A DNA stretch of 15,715 nt from Methanomassiliicoccaceae archaeon (GCA_009778265.1 WRKA01000176.1:1-15715); one strand, 5' to 3'. Shown: positions 1 through 7,307, counted from the first letter of the stretch. The notes: generated from the letters alone by a model not told the origin. Translations and numbers: made by a program.

Positions 1-971
1 TGAAGGACCGCTGGGGCAAAAGGCCGTCGGACAGGACCGTCGGAGAACTTCTGGAAGCAGGTGTTATCGCATTGGACAAACCCGCGGGACCGACATCCCA
101 TCAGGCGACCGCGTGGGCTAAAGAGATATTGAAAATGAAGAAGCTCGGTCACGGCGGAACGCTGGATCCGAACGTGAGCGGCGTTCTTCCGTTATGTTTG
201 GGAAAGGCCATGAGACTTACGGACCTTGTACTTTCGTCGGATAAGGAATACGTCTGTCTGATGCGTCTGCATAAGGACCGCGACGAAAAAAGGATAATAA
301 AAGTGATGAACGAATTCCAGGGAAAGATATACCAATTCCCTCCGGTGCGGTCGGCGGTGAAAAGGCAGCTGAGGATAAGGACGATATCTCAGCTGAAGAT
401 ACTGGAGATATCGGGAAGGGACATTCTGTTCAGGGTCTCATGCGACGCCGGAACGTATGTCAGGACGTTATGCACGGACATCGGAGAAGCGCTGGGATGC
501 GGTGCCAATATGATAGAACTGAGAAGATCGAGGTCCGGTTCCATGAGCGAAGAGAACGCGGTGTCGTTATTCGATCTCAAAGATTCGTACGTGTTCTGGC
601 AGCAGCACGGGCGCGAGGAATGGATCCGCAGTATGGTCAGACCGATGGAAGTGCTCGTGGAACCGCTTCCTAAGATAATAATAAAAGCGAGCGCCGTGGA
701 CGCGGTGTGTCACGGCGCCGACCTGAACATCCAGGGGATCCATATGCTGGACGAGGACATCAGGAGGAACGCGTTAGTTGCGTTAATGACCGCGCGCGGA
801 GAACTCGTCGCATTGGGGACGATGATGATGTCCACGCCGAAGATAATGTCAACGACCCAGGGAAAAGCGGTGAAAGTTACCAGAGTGTTGATGTCCGCGA
901 ACGTATATCCGAAGATGTGGAAATTCTCGACGGACATCGAAGAACTGAAAGAGCAAGTCTCTATAGATTGA
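1..971 (+). CDS. cbf5: Cbf5, archaeal tRNA/rRNA pseudouridine synthase (5' end just outside window)
   Basis: Catalytic subunit of the archaeal H/ACA ribonucleoprotein; it isomerises uridine to pseudouridine in rRNA and can modify tRNA U55. The reading frame is open from base 3 and begins KDRWGKRPSDRTVGELL, which matches the usual Cbf5 N-terminus. Bases 1-2 are TG, so the start codon (NTG) probably begins one base before the window, giving about 323 residues. Visible motifs are the DKPAGPTSHQ segment, the catalytic loop GHGGTLDP with the active-site aspartate, KEYV, the PP-x-RSAVKR segment, CDAGTYVRTLC and ELRRSRSG. A PUA-type RNA-binding domain covers roughly the last 80 residues and ends in the typical YPKMW. 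An internal TTG at 72 is too late to be the true start. Two genes of unknown function follow on the same strand after 31 bp. Confidence 0.95.
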   Translation, partial: KDRWGKRPSDRTVGELLEAGVIALDKPAGPTSHQATAWAKEILKMKKLGHGGTLDPNVSGVLPLCLGKAMRLTDLVLSSDKEYVCLMRLHKDRDEKRIIKVMNEFQGKIYQFPPVRSAVKRQLRIRTISQLKILEISGRDILFRVSCDAGTYVRTLCTDIGEALGCGANMIELRRSRSGSMSEENAVSLFDLKDSYVFWQQHGREEWIRSMVRPMEVLVEPLPKIIIKASAVDAVCHGADLNIQGIHMLDEDIRRNALVALMTARGELVALGTMMMSTPKIMSTTQGKAVKVTRVLMSANVYPKMWKFSTDIEELKEQVSID

Positions 972-1002
972 ACGCATTCATCGAACAACGGTGATGTCGT
1001 AA

Positions 1003-1329
1003 ATGCTCGGCGCTAAGGAGATAATTCTGCTGGAAACGTCCATTTCGCTGGGAGAGTTCGATCCGACCGTCGACGGCGCGTACAGGAACGTCAAAACTTT
1101 TCCCTTGCCCGTAAAACAGGGAAAGAAGTTATTTCTTACCGTGATATCGGACAGACCGGTGGATATCGCGTTATCGAACGGCGACGGCATCTGCATTAAA
1201 TTCAAGGACGGCATACTTGATGATACGATAGGACCTTTGGAGATGACCAAAAAAGAGACCATGGCGCTGCTTGTCGGCATCTACAGAGGGGACAAAGCGG
1301 AGCTTAAGATCAAGGTATGGATGGAGTGA
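1003..1329 (+). CDS. Small hypothetical protein, probably soluble and beta-rich
   Basis: I do not recognise this 108-residue protein. It has no signal peptide or membrane segment. Alternating hydrophobic stretches (KLFLTVISD, VDIALSNGDGICIKF, TMALLVGIYRGDKAELKIKVW) suggest an all-beta sandwich. The DxxVDIALSNGDG stretch followed by a closing beta hairpin loosely resembles GOLD or pre-peptidase C-terminal type sandwiches, but that is only a resemblance by eye. The ATG is supported by a GGTGAT ribosome site at 990-995 with a 7-nt spacer. It lies 31 bp behind cbf5 and 4 bp before a multi-helix membrane protein, so the three are probably cotranscribed. A role as a cytoplasmic partner of the membrane protein is inference from position only. 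Confidence 0.75.
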   Translation: MLGAKEIILLETSISLGEFDPTVDGAYRNVKTFPLPVKQGKKLFLTVISDRPVDIALSNGDGICIKFKDGILDDTIGPLEMTKKETMALLVGIYRGDKAELKIKVWME

Positions 1330-1333
1330 GGTC

Positions 1334-2413
1334 ATGGAAAAAGAGATCATAAGAAAGAACGCGCACGTCTCGGAACTTTCTTTGGTAAGAAAGAACGACA
1401 AGCTGATAATGTTCATCTTTCTTTTTTCAATGGCCGTCTGCGTTCTGTTCCTGGCGTCGCTGCTGTATATGAGGACGGTGGAGATGATCGCGGCGCTGAT
1501 ATTGGTGTCCGTCCCCTTCTTCATCGTAGGATTGGTGACGTATGTCGGAGAGAGGATGTGGAAGGCGCTGCTCGCCGCGATAGCGATAATCGCGCTGCTT
1601 TTCTTTATCGATCTCCCGCTGACCGTGATGTTCTTCGTCGGGTTCCTGATGGTGGGTTGCGTGGGTGTCGTATCGGTGGCGGCGTTATTTCAGAGGGCGC
1701 TCTTCTTTTCCGTTATCTCCGCGGTGGAATATATGAACATAAAGGATAAGCTGTCGCTTTGGGAAAGATTGGTGTCGTTCGCGTTCAATATACCGCCGCA
1801 CATCGACACAAGAAAGATAACGATGGAGTACAACCTCAAAAGGTCGGGGATCCCGGTAAAGGAGATGATGCAGACGATGTCGTTCGCGTTCCTGGTCGGT
1901 CTTATGTTATGGATATATCTGTCGATGAACCCGGCGCTGAGCGATATAGGGCTGTTCGAGGCCCCGATATATGTTTTTTCATTGGTGATGTTCATCCCCT
2001 TACTGGTCCTGCCGTTCACGCCGTTCAAATCCCTGAATGTAAGGATAGAGACGAACTACCGTCCGTTCTCATTATACAGCGGAATATTCGAAACGTTAAG
2101 AAGGATGGCAGTACCCGTCTTCGCCGTCTTCCTTTTCATATTGGTGGCGGTAAGCAAACTGCCGCTGATGACCGTCGCGGGATTCATCGCCTCATCGGTG
2201 GCGTTCAATATGGTCGTTGTGGCCGCGTCCGCGATAATATTCTATCTGTTCTTCGAGAGCGCGTTCGTTGACGACGCGGTGGCGAAATGGAAGATATTCC
2301 GTCCCGTACGCTTGGATATGGAACTCGAATACGAAGAAAGAACGGAAGATGACGGCGACCTTCCGGGAACGCCGGAACGCGATCTCTGCATAGGCGACGT
2401 GGATATCACTTAG
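1334..2413 (+). CDS. Multi-pass membrane protein of unknown function
   Basis: A 359-residue integral membrane protein with no family I can name. Hydrophobic segments lie near residues 24-46, 50-70, 76-94, 97-118, 182-200, 211-230, 258-275 and 280-308, so about eight helices. They are split into two four-helix blocks by a charged loop (about 120-180) containing WERLVSFAFNIPPHIDTRK and NLKRSG. The last 45 residues are acidic (EYEERTEDDGD). I chose the ATG at 1334, just behind a GTGAGGTC site and 4 bp after the previous stop; an in-frame upstream ATG at 1271 would overlap that gene by 59 bp. It is the only gene in the window ending in TAG, and a TGA follows in frame three codons later. Its 3' end overlaps the opposing gene by 8 bp. 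Transporter or secretion roles cannot be told apart by eye. Confidence 0.8.
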   Translation: MEKEIIRKNAHVSELSLVRKNDKLIMFIFLFSMAVCVLFLASLLYMRTVEMIAALILVSVPFFIVGLVTYVGERMWKALLAAIAIIALLFFIDLPLTVMFFVGFLMVGCVGVVSVAALFQRALFFSVISAVEYMNIKDKLSLWERLVSFAFNIPPHIDTRKITMEYNLKRSGIPVKEMMQTMSFAFLVGLMLWIYLSMNPALSDIGLFEAPIYVFSLVMFIPLLVLPFTPFKSLNVRIETNYRPFSLYSGIFETLRRMAVPVFAVFLFILVAVSKLPLMTVAGFIASSVAFNMVVVAASAIIFYLFFESAFVDDAVAKWKIFRPVRLDMELEYEERTEDDGDLPGTPERDLCIGDVDIT

Positions 2414-2909
2414 TCGCAATGAAAGAAAATATCCTCAGGTCGTCGACATACCATTCGAAACGTCTGAGAACGCATATCGTGACCACTCCGATCGCGGTTA
2501 TGAAGAGCACAGCGCACATCGCGGGCGCACCCAGCGCAAGATAGCCGGCAAGATATGATATTCCCAACGAGATAAGTATCATCACGTAGCATTCGGTCGT
2601 TGACGGTATCACCGCGAATATCTTTTCCAGATACCATAATGCCGGAAGCGCGAAAGCAATGAAAACAAGCAGCGCAAGCGCTATGTTCGCGTCAACGAAG
2701 AACTGTGTGATCACATCCTTGGATCCCGACGGGTCGTATATCATCCTGGAAAAAACGCCGGGCATGAACAGTGCGCCGAACATGAAACCCCATGCCTTCA
2801 GCACCGGCAGAACATCAACTTCGTTATCCGAACCGAACACGCGCATCCCTTCACGTAATATGAAAGGTATCACATGAATGTTTCGTTCTGTCTTCCTTCG
2901 TTGCCCCAT
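2406..2909 (-). CDS. Four-helix membrane protein, hypothetical
   Basis: Up to 167 residues with four hydrophobic segments near residues 38-55, 73-95, 104-124 and 128-147, and a short C-terminal tail. No recognised family. It is the last gene of the minus-strand unit that begins with the Sel1 genes. The start is uncertain. The ATG at 2909 overlaps the upstream gene by 40 bp; a GTG overlapping the upstream ATG-TGA stop (near 2873) and an ATG at 2846 are alternatives, and neither ATG has a well-spaced ribosome site. All three keep the four helices. Residues before the first helix (VFGSDNEVDVLPVLK) look cytoplasmic. The 3' end overlaps the convergent membrane gene by 8 bp. Confidence 0.7.
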   Translation of the reverse strand: MGQRRKTERNIHVIPFILREGMRVFGSDNEVDVLPVLKAWGFMFGALFMPGVFSRMIYDPSGSKDVITQFFVDANIALALLVFIAFALPALWYLEKIFAVIPSTTECYVMILISLGISYLAGYLALGAPAMCAVLFITAIGVVTICVLRRFEWYVDDLRIFSFIATK

Positions 2910-3352
2910 CCCTTCAGAATGGGCGCGAACACGGCGCCGGACGAGTAACCCTTCGTTTTATCTAGGCCTATAAGCTCCGGTTCCTTTTCGGTCGTAAAGA
3001 TCACCTGGCACTTTTCATAGTTGCCGTTAAGCGAGACGAACGGTTCGTCATACGTGTTCGCAACATCCAGTATCACATCGGAAAGGAATTGTATGTCCTC
3101 CGGAGAGAGCGTCTCCGGCAGCTGCACCATGAACGTGTGAACCTCCGTGGAGCCGTTCATCATATACAGCACCTCGGAATCTTTCATCAGTCCGACGAAT
3201 CTGTTACCGTTATCTTCGTCGATCCCTTCGGAGACCACTTCGGTTATCCTCTTTTTCCAAATATCCGCAAATTCGACATAAAGCGAATCGGCGCCCAATA
3301 TCTTCCACATGAAGCAACCGAACGTGTTGCCCTGATAATAAATGTAGCGCAT
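2870..3352 (-). CDS. Hypothetical soluble protein in the Sel1 operon
   Basis: A predicted protein of 160 residues that I cannot assign. It has no signal peptide or clear membrane helix. The composition is that of a mixed alpha/beta cytosolic protein, with aromatic-rich N-terminal sequence (YIYYQGNTFGCFMW) and a basic-to-acidic stretch IWKKRITEVVSEGIDED. I chose the ATG at 3352, 16 bp after the stop of the Sel1 gene and preceded by AAAAGG. The longer ATG at 3418 would overlap 50 bp of the Sel1 coding sequence and gives a low-complexity N-terminus that looks like read-through of that gene in another frame. The gene ends ATG-TGA, with the membrane gene starting at or within its 3' end. Membership of one transcription unit is inferred from spacing. 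Function unknown. Confidence 0.65.
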   Translation of the reverse strand: MRYIYYQGNTFGCFMWKILGADSLYVEFADIWKKRITEVVSEGIDEDNGNRFVGLMKDSEVLYMMNGSTEVHTFMVQLPETLSPEDIQFLSDVILDVANTYDEPFVSLNGNYEKCQVIFTTEKEPELIGLDKTKGYSSGAVFAPILKGWGNEGRQNETFM

Positions 3353-3368
3353 CCTTTTCGATATTATT

Positions 3369-3776
3369 TCAGAGAATGAGGCGTTCCCGCAGTTCTTTTT
3401 CCGCGTCCCCGTTACCATGCGCGGCGGCCAGTCTTAACCATTTTTCGGCTTCGTCGGGATCCTTTTCGACACCGCACCCTTCCATATACATCATGCCGAG
3501 ACCGTACTGTGAGTCCGCATGCCCCTGTTCCGCCGCAAGTCTCCACCATTTCGCCGCTTCCTCATCGTCCTTGGGAACCCCGGGGCCGCGATTGTGCATA
3601 CCGATGTAATATTGCTTATAGGCGTCCCCCTGTTCCGCCGCAAGTTCATACCACACTTTTGCATCCTCCTGATCCCCGGAAGCGTTCTTCCCGCCGTAAT
3701 ATAACCGGCCCAGAGAGTACTGTGCATCCGCATCGCCGTTCAGCGCAAGCTTTCTGATAACGTCGATATCTTCCAC
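3369..3776 (-). CDS. Sel1-repeat protein, short (three repeats)
   Basis: A 135-residue protein made almost wholly of Sel1-type helical repeats (SLR, about 36 residues, TPR-like). After a short N-cap (VIRKLALNGD) the repeats begin near residues 17, 53 and 89. Each follows the pattern AxxxYxLGxxYxxGxGVxKDxxEAxKWxxLAAEQGx, followed by a C-terminal helix. Sel1 repeats build curved protein-binding solenoids and have no catalytic residues. No signal peptide is present, so it should be cytoplasmic. The start is a GTG, 17 bp behind the larger Sel1 gene, with no clear ribosome site. The N-terminal LALNGDADA is shared, at DNA level too, with the neighbour, pointing to tandem duplication. Repeat 2 is atypical (YYIGMHNRGPGV, lacking the usual leucine). 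The binding partner is unknown; the next gene downstream is a candidate by position only. Confidence 0.9.
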   Translation of the reverse strand: MEDIDVIRKLALNGDADAQYSLGRLYYGGKNASGDQEDAKVWYELAAEQGDAYKQYYIGMHNRGPGVPKDDEEAAKWWRLAAEQGHADSQYGLGMMYMEGCGVEKDPDEAEKWLRLAAAHGNGDAEKELRERLIL

Positions 3777-3793
3777 GTGCCGGGATGCCGATC

Positions 3794-4423
3794 TCAGTTT
3801 ATATCTCTTATTCGGTCAAGATTCGTCTGCGCATCCCTGTGTCCCTGTCTGGCCGCCTTCAGATACCATCTGACCGCGTCGTTGAGATTTTTTGTGACAC
3901 CTTCGCCGTTCTCATATTTCAGGCCCAGGGAGAACTGTGCGTCCGCATTCCCCTGTTCCGCGGCCAGCGTACATAATTTGACGGATTCGCCGTAATTCTG
4001 AGGGACCCCCCATCCCATATCGTACATCATGCTCAGTCTGTACCGCGATCTTGCACATCCTTGGTCGGCGGCGAGTTTCCACCATCTCGCCGCTTCTTCG
4101 TGATCCTCGCGAGGCCCCTTTCCGAGATGATACATCATTCCGACCTTGAACTGCGCATCCGTATTTCCTTTATCCGCGGCAAGCAGATACCAGCTGAACG
4201 CCTCCGCATCGTCGCGGGGCTCGCCGTCGCCGTTCTCATACACGGTACCGAGCATGAACATCGCGCCCGTATGCCCTTTGGCGGCGGAGGACCTCCACCA
4301 CCTCATGGACTCGCCGTGATCTTTGATCACATCTTTCTCGTAATAATACATGTTGCCGAGGCGGAACTCCGCATCCGCGTCGCCGTTCAGCGCAAGCAGC
4401 ATGATCTTCTTGAAATCCAACAC
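3794..4423 (-). CDS. Sel1-repeat protein (five repeats)
   Basis: A 209-residue soluble protein with five Sel1 repeats and a short C-terminal helix. The repeats start at the residues ADAEFRLG, TGAMFMLG, TDAQFKVG, ARSRYRLS and ADAQFSLG; the third is one residue short (GKGPRED). I chose the GTG at 4423 for two reasons. From it the distance to LALNGDADA is the same as in the neighbouring Sel1 protein. It also lies about 26 nt from the centre of a TATA-like box at 4446-4453, which fits a leaderless message. A GTG at 4441 would add six residues (RSFPY region). It is the first gene of the minus-strand unit and divergent from trpS. Sel1 proteins act as scaffolds in signalling or host interaction in other organisms; nothing here identifies the partner. 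Confidence 0.9.
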   Translation of the reverse strand: MLDFKKIMLLALNGDADAEFRLGNMYYYEKDVIKDHGESMRWWRSSAAKGHTGAMFMLGTVYENGDGEPRDDAEAFSWYLLAADKGNTDAQFKVGMMYHLGKGPREDHEEAARWWKLAADQGCARSRYRLSMMYDMGWGVPQNYGESVKLCTLAAEQGNADAQFSLGLKYENGEGVTKNLNDAVRWYLKAARQGHRDAQTNLDRIRDIN

Positions 4424-4445
4424 GTACGGAAATGACCGCACCGTC

Positions 4446-4453
4446 TTATATTT
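4446..4453 (-). promoter_or_regulatory. TATA-like box of the Sel1 operon
   Basis: On the minus strand the sequence GAAATATAAG contains an AT-rich box whose centre (about 4449.5) is 26 nt from the G of the GTG at 4423. That is the spacing from archaeal TATA boxes to the transcription start, so a leaderless transcript is predicted. No ribosome site precedes the GTG, which agrees. Seen in sequence; use in the cell is inference. Confidence 0.5.
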
Positions 4454-4468
4454 CTATTTGACGCGCCC

Positions 4469-4571
4469 GGCGGACCGAGCGATCATATCTTTGTGTCCAG
4501 ATATGTATCGTCCCGGACAAAGAACCGTTTGCCGAAGAGATGACGACGCCGATCAACAGGCGGACCGAGCG
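4469..4571. repeat. Pair of 13-bp direct repeats
   Basis: GGCGGACCGAGCG occurs exactly at 4469-4481 and again at 4559-4571. The flanks differ. An exact 13-base match within about 190 bp is unlikely by chance. It could be a double operator for the divergent promoters or the trace of a local duplication. Confidence 0.55.
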
Positions 4572-4595
4572 GGAAAGATGCAACCGAGGGAGATG

Positions 4596-4602
4596 TTTAA
4601 AA
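4596..4602 (+). promoter_or_regulatory. TATA-like box of trpS
   Basis: TTTAAAA centred at 4599 predicts transcription starting near 4625, a few bases before the ATG at 4632. The message would have a very short leader or none. An in-frame upstream ATG (4593) overlaps this box and so cannot be the translation start if the box is used. Confidence 0.5.
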
Positions 4603-4631
4603 GGGATGTATCGTTACGTGAAACGGATCAA

Positions 4632-5756
4632 ATGGCCGAAGATTTTACCGTCACACCGTGGGAAGTTACCGGTGACATCGATTACGAATTGTTAGCGGAA
4701 CGTTTCGGAACATCGCCGATAGACGATAAACTGCTGTCAAGGCTGAAAGGATACGGCGACCTCCACATGATGCTGCGCCGCGGAATATTCTATTCGCACA
4801 GAGATCTTAACGTAATATTGGACGAATATGACAAAGGGAACAAATTCATTCTTTACACAGGACGCGGACCGTCCGGCCATACTCATCTGGGTCACATAAT
4901 GCCGTGGATGTTCAATAAATGGGTGCAGGACAAATTCGATGTGGATATGTACTTTCAATTCACGGACGACGAGAAATTCCTGTTCAAGCAGGACGCCACG
5001 CTGCAGGACACCAAGAAAATGGCGTACGAGAATGCGCTGGACATGATCGCATTGGGGTTCGACACAAAAAGGACGAAGATCATACTCGACACCGAGAACG
5101 TAAAGACGATGTATCCCATCGCACTGAAAGTGGCGAAGAAGATCAATCTTTCGACCGCCAAAGCGGTATTCGGTTTCGACAACACGACCAACATAGGATC
5201 GATCTTTTACACATCGATGCAGTCCGTCCCCGCATTCCTCGCTTCGGAACTGGCGGGAAGGAACATTCCCTGCCTGATCCCGTGCGGCATCGATCAGGAC
5301 CCGCACTTCAGAGCGTGCAGGGATGTCGCTCCCGGTCTCGGATATATGAAACCCGGACAGATATACTGTAAGATGTTCCCGGGTCTGAGCGGAGCGGACA
5401 AGATGTCGTCATCCGACCCGATGGCCACCATTTACACGACCGACAACCAAAAAGAAGTGAAGAAGAAGGTCGGGAAAGCGTTCACCGGAGGCTGTGTATC
5501 GGTCGAGGAACAACGCGAGAAAGGAGGGAATCCGGAGGTCTGCGCGATATTCAAGTACAATTACTATCTCTTCGAGAACGACGACGGGAAACTGAACGAA
5601 CTGTCGAAAAAATGCAGATCGGGAGAGATACTGTGCGGTGAATGCAAAGCTGCACTCACAGAAAGGATCAACGTGTTCCTGGAAAAGCATCAGGAAAAAA
5701 GAGAGAAAGCAAAAGATGTGATCCACGACATGACGTTCGAAGGGTTCAGATGGTGA
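4632..5756 (+). CDS. trpS: Tryptophanyl-tRNA synthetase
   Basis: Class I aminoacyl-tRNA synthetase that charges tRNA(Trp) with tryptophan in the cytoplasm. It is 374 residues long, normal for the archaeal/eukaryotic type, which is longer at the N-terminus than bacterial TrpRS. The start MAEDFTVTPWEVTGDIDY matches the conserved archaeal beginning (VTPWEV.G.IDY). The HIGH-type motif is GPSGHTHLGH (residues 79-88), followed by FQFTDDEKF. The substrate pocket segment is IPCGIDQDPHFR (216-227) and the KMSKS loop is DKMSSSDP (256-263). The open frame extends back to 4350, but that part covers the TATA box and intergenic repeats and resembles no TrpRS. It is divergent from the Sel1 operon and 33 bp upstream of pheS. 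Confidence 0.97.
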   Translation: MAEDFTVTPWEVTGDIDYELLAERFGTSPIDDKLLSRLKGYGDLHMMLRRGIFYSHRDLNVILDEYDKGNKFILYTGRGPSGHTHLGHIMPWMFNKWVQDKFDVDMYFQFTDDEKFLFKQDATLQDTKKMAYENALDMIALGFDTKRTKIILDTENVKTMYPIALKVAKKINLSTAKAVFGFDNTTNIGSIFYTSMQSVPAFLASELAGRNIPCLIPCGIDQDPHFRACRDVAPGLGYMKPGQIYCKMFPGLSGADKMSSSDPMATIYTTDNQKEVKKKVGKAFTGGCVSVEEQREKGGNPEVCAIFKYNYYLFENDDGKLNELSKKCRSGEILCGECKAALTERINVFLEKHQEKREKAKDVIHDMTFEGFRW

Positions 5757-5789
5757 ACCTTTTATTAGTAAAAACGATAAGGTGAGATA

Positions 5790-7307
5790 ATGAATATATC
5801 AGAGGTCCGCGAAGGTCTGAGCCACAACGAAAAGCGTCTTCTTCTCGCGCTGAACGATCTCGGAAAGTGCACTCCTTCGGAACTGATCGAGAAGGAGAGG
5901 TTCGGAATGGAGGCCGAGGTGATGGGCGCGGCGTCATGGCTTTCGTCGAAAGGTCTCGCAAAGATAGATGAAAGTTCGTCTAAATATTATGTTCTCGCCG
6001 ATCTTAAGACAATAACGGACGGCCTTCCGGAGAGGAGGGCGCTTATCGCCATCGGTAAAAGAGGAGGGTCCGCGGACCTTTCGCAACTGGCCCTCGACGT
6101 TCCGGACGGTGATGATAAGATCGCGATAGGCTGGCTTAAGAGAAAGGGGCTTGCCGATATGACGAAGGACGGAGAGAAAAGGACGATCTCTCTTACCGAA
6201 TCCGGAAAAGATACGCTTGATAAAAAAATGAAGGACGAAGAACTTCTGGAAAGGATGTCCCGCGGACCGGTACAGGAAAAGGATGCTGATCCGTCGTTAA
6301 TAAAGGACCTCAAAGGGCGCCAAGGGATGATAGAGGAGAAGATAACGACAAGCCGTTCCATATCGCTGACGGACCTGGGAAAGGAGATAATAGCGATGGG
6401 GATACACCTCAGAGAGGATACGGCGCAGCTAACGGTGGAACTGTTACAGAGCGGCAGATGGAAGGATACGGAATTCAGAAGATACGATGTGCAGACCTTC
6501 GCACCTTCGGTGCCGCCGGCGAAGAAGCATCCTCTGTCGAGACTTGCCGATGAGATAAGGAACATATTCGTGCAGATGGGATTCACCGAGATCGACGATG
6601 AGTACGTGCAGCCGGCGTTCTGGAACCTGGACGTACTGTTCACGCCGCAGGACCATCCGGCCAGGGAATTACAGGATACTTTCTACTTAGAGGAACCGCC
6701 GTCGATAAAGATCGACGACGACGAACTTGTGAAGAAGGTCAAAGATATCCACGAAACCGGAGGGAACACAGGATCCACCGGATGGGGAGGCAGCTGGTCG
6801 CGGGAAAAAGCGGAACAGGCGCTTCTCAGAACGCATACCACCGTGAATACGATAAAGCACATCTCTAAATTCCCGGACCCTCCGGTGAAGGTGTTCTCTT
6901 TATCCAGGATCTTCAGGAACGAATCGATAGATTCGACGCATCTTCCGGAATTCACGCAGATCGAGGGGATAATCATAGACGAAAAGGGAGATTTCGATAT
7001 GCTCGTCTCGCTCGTAAAAGGATTTTACAGACGCATGGGTTTCGATAAGATAAGGATAAGGCCCGCGTATTTTCCGTACACAGAACCGTCGCTGGAGGTG
7101 GAGGTGTTCTTCAACGGCAAGTGGATGGAATTAGGCGGAGCTGGGATATTCAGACCGGAGGTCACGGCGCCGTTCAACGTCAGATATCCGGTGCTGGCAT
7201 GGGGATTCGGTTTTGAAAGATTGGCAATGCTGAAATGGAGCATCAAAGATATCCGTGATCTTTACGTAAGCGACATAGACCTTCTGAAAAAGAACACTAT
7301 TTTCTGA
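5790..7307 (+). CDS. pheS: Phenylalanyl-tRNA synthetase alpha subunit
   Basis: Catalytic alpha subunit of the alpha2-beta2 class II synthetase for tRNA(Phe). It is 505 residues, the usual archaeal/eukaryotic size. The first 200 residues are tandem winged-helix-like tRNA-binding domains (for example LSHNEKRLLLALNDLGK and LTDLGKEI). The catalytic core begins at about HPLSRLADEIRNIFVQMGF (247-265). Motif 2 is FRNESIDSTHLPEFTQIEG (375-393) and motif 3 is GFGFERLAM (472-480). The aromatic lining FxPEVTAPF-type segment is present (FRPEVTAPF, 454-462). GGTGAG at 5781-5786 is a good ribosome site. The 33-bp gap from trpS also holds CTTTTATTA, which could be a weak own promoter. The beta subunit (pheT) is not in this window, so the complex is encoded at two loci. 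The stop abuts the stop of the convergent regulator with no spacing. Confidence 0.97.
   Translation: MNISEVREGLSHNEKRLLLALNDLGKCTPSELIEKERFGMEAEVMGAASWLSSKGLAKIDESSSKYYVLADLKTITDGLPERRALIAIGKRGGSADLSQLALDVPDGDDKIAIGWLKRKGLADMTKDGEKRTISLTESGKDTLDKKMKDEELLERMSRGPVQEKDADPSLIKDLKGRQGMIEEKITTSRSISLTDLGKEIIAMGIHLREDTAQLTVELLQSGRWKDTEFRRYDVQTFAPSVPPAKKHPLSRLADEIRNIFVQMGFTEIDDEYVQPAFWNLDVLFTPQDHPARELQDTFYLEEPPSIKIDDDELVKKVKDIHETGGNTGSTGWGGSWSREKAEQALLRTHTTVNTIKHISKFPDPPVKVFSLSRIFRNESIDSTHLPEFTQIEGIIIDEKGDFDMLVSLVKGFYRRMGFDKIRIRPAYFPYTEPSLEVEVFFNGKWMELGGAGIFRPEVTAPFNVRYPVLAWGFGFERLAMLKWSIKDIRDLYVSDIDLLKKNTIF

Larger units (their letters stand above)
4442..4631. other. Divergent intergenic region with direct and inverted repeats
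   Basis: This 190-bp region between the Sel1 operon and trpS holds no gene I can support. It contains the 13-bp direct repeat GGCGGACCGAGCG at 4469-4481 and 4559-4571, exactly 90 bp apart. Between the copies lies an inverted repeat CATATCT / AGATATG (4484-4490 and 4499-4505, 8-nt spacer). A second possible pairing, CTTTG-TG-TCC (4489-4498) with GGACAAAG (4515-4522), overlaps the first and would exclude it. No tRNA T-arm or other stable RNA signature was found. TATA-like boxes face each way near the ends. Confidence 0.5.

Noticed and set aside
72..74. TTG at 72 as start of cbf5
   Set aside because: The upstream in-frame residues match the conserved Cbf5 N-terminus, so the start lies at or just before the left edge.
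3369..4423. Tandem DNA repeats or a CRISPR-like array
   Set aside because: The about 108-bp periodicity is that of the 36-residue Sel1 repeat coding units; the units are diverged and there are no spacers.
4350..4631. Longer N-terminus for tryptophanyl-tRNA synthetase from the ATG at 4350
   Set aside because: The extra 94 residues do not resemble TrpRS, run antisense through the Sel1 gene and cover the trpS TATA box and the intergenic repeats. The conserved N-terminus begins at 4632.
4442..4631. tRNA or C/D-box RNA in the gap before trpS
   Set aside because: No T-arm consensus or cloverleaf can be drawn. GATGACGA at 4539-4546 is one base off a C box, but there is no matching D box at a suitable distance.
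5987..6643. 218-residue minus-strand reading frame inside pheS
   Set aside because: It is low in complexity (Ser/Arg-rich), has no recognisable motif and lies wholly opposite a well-conserved synthetase.
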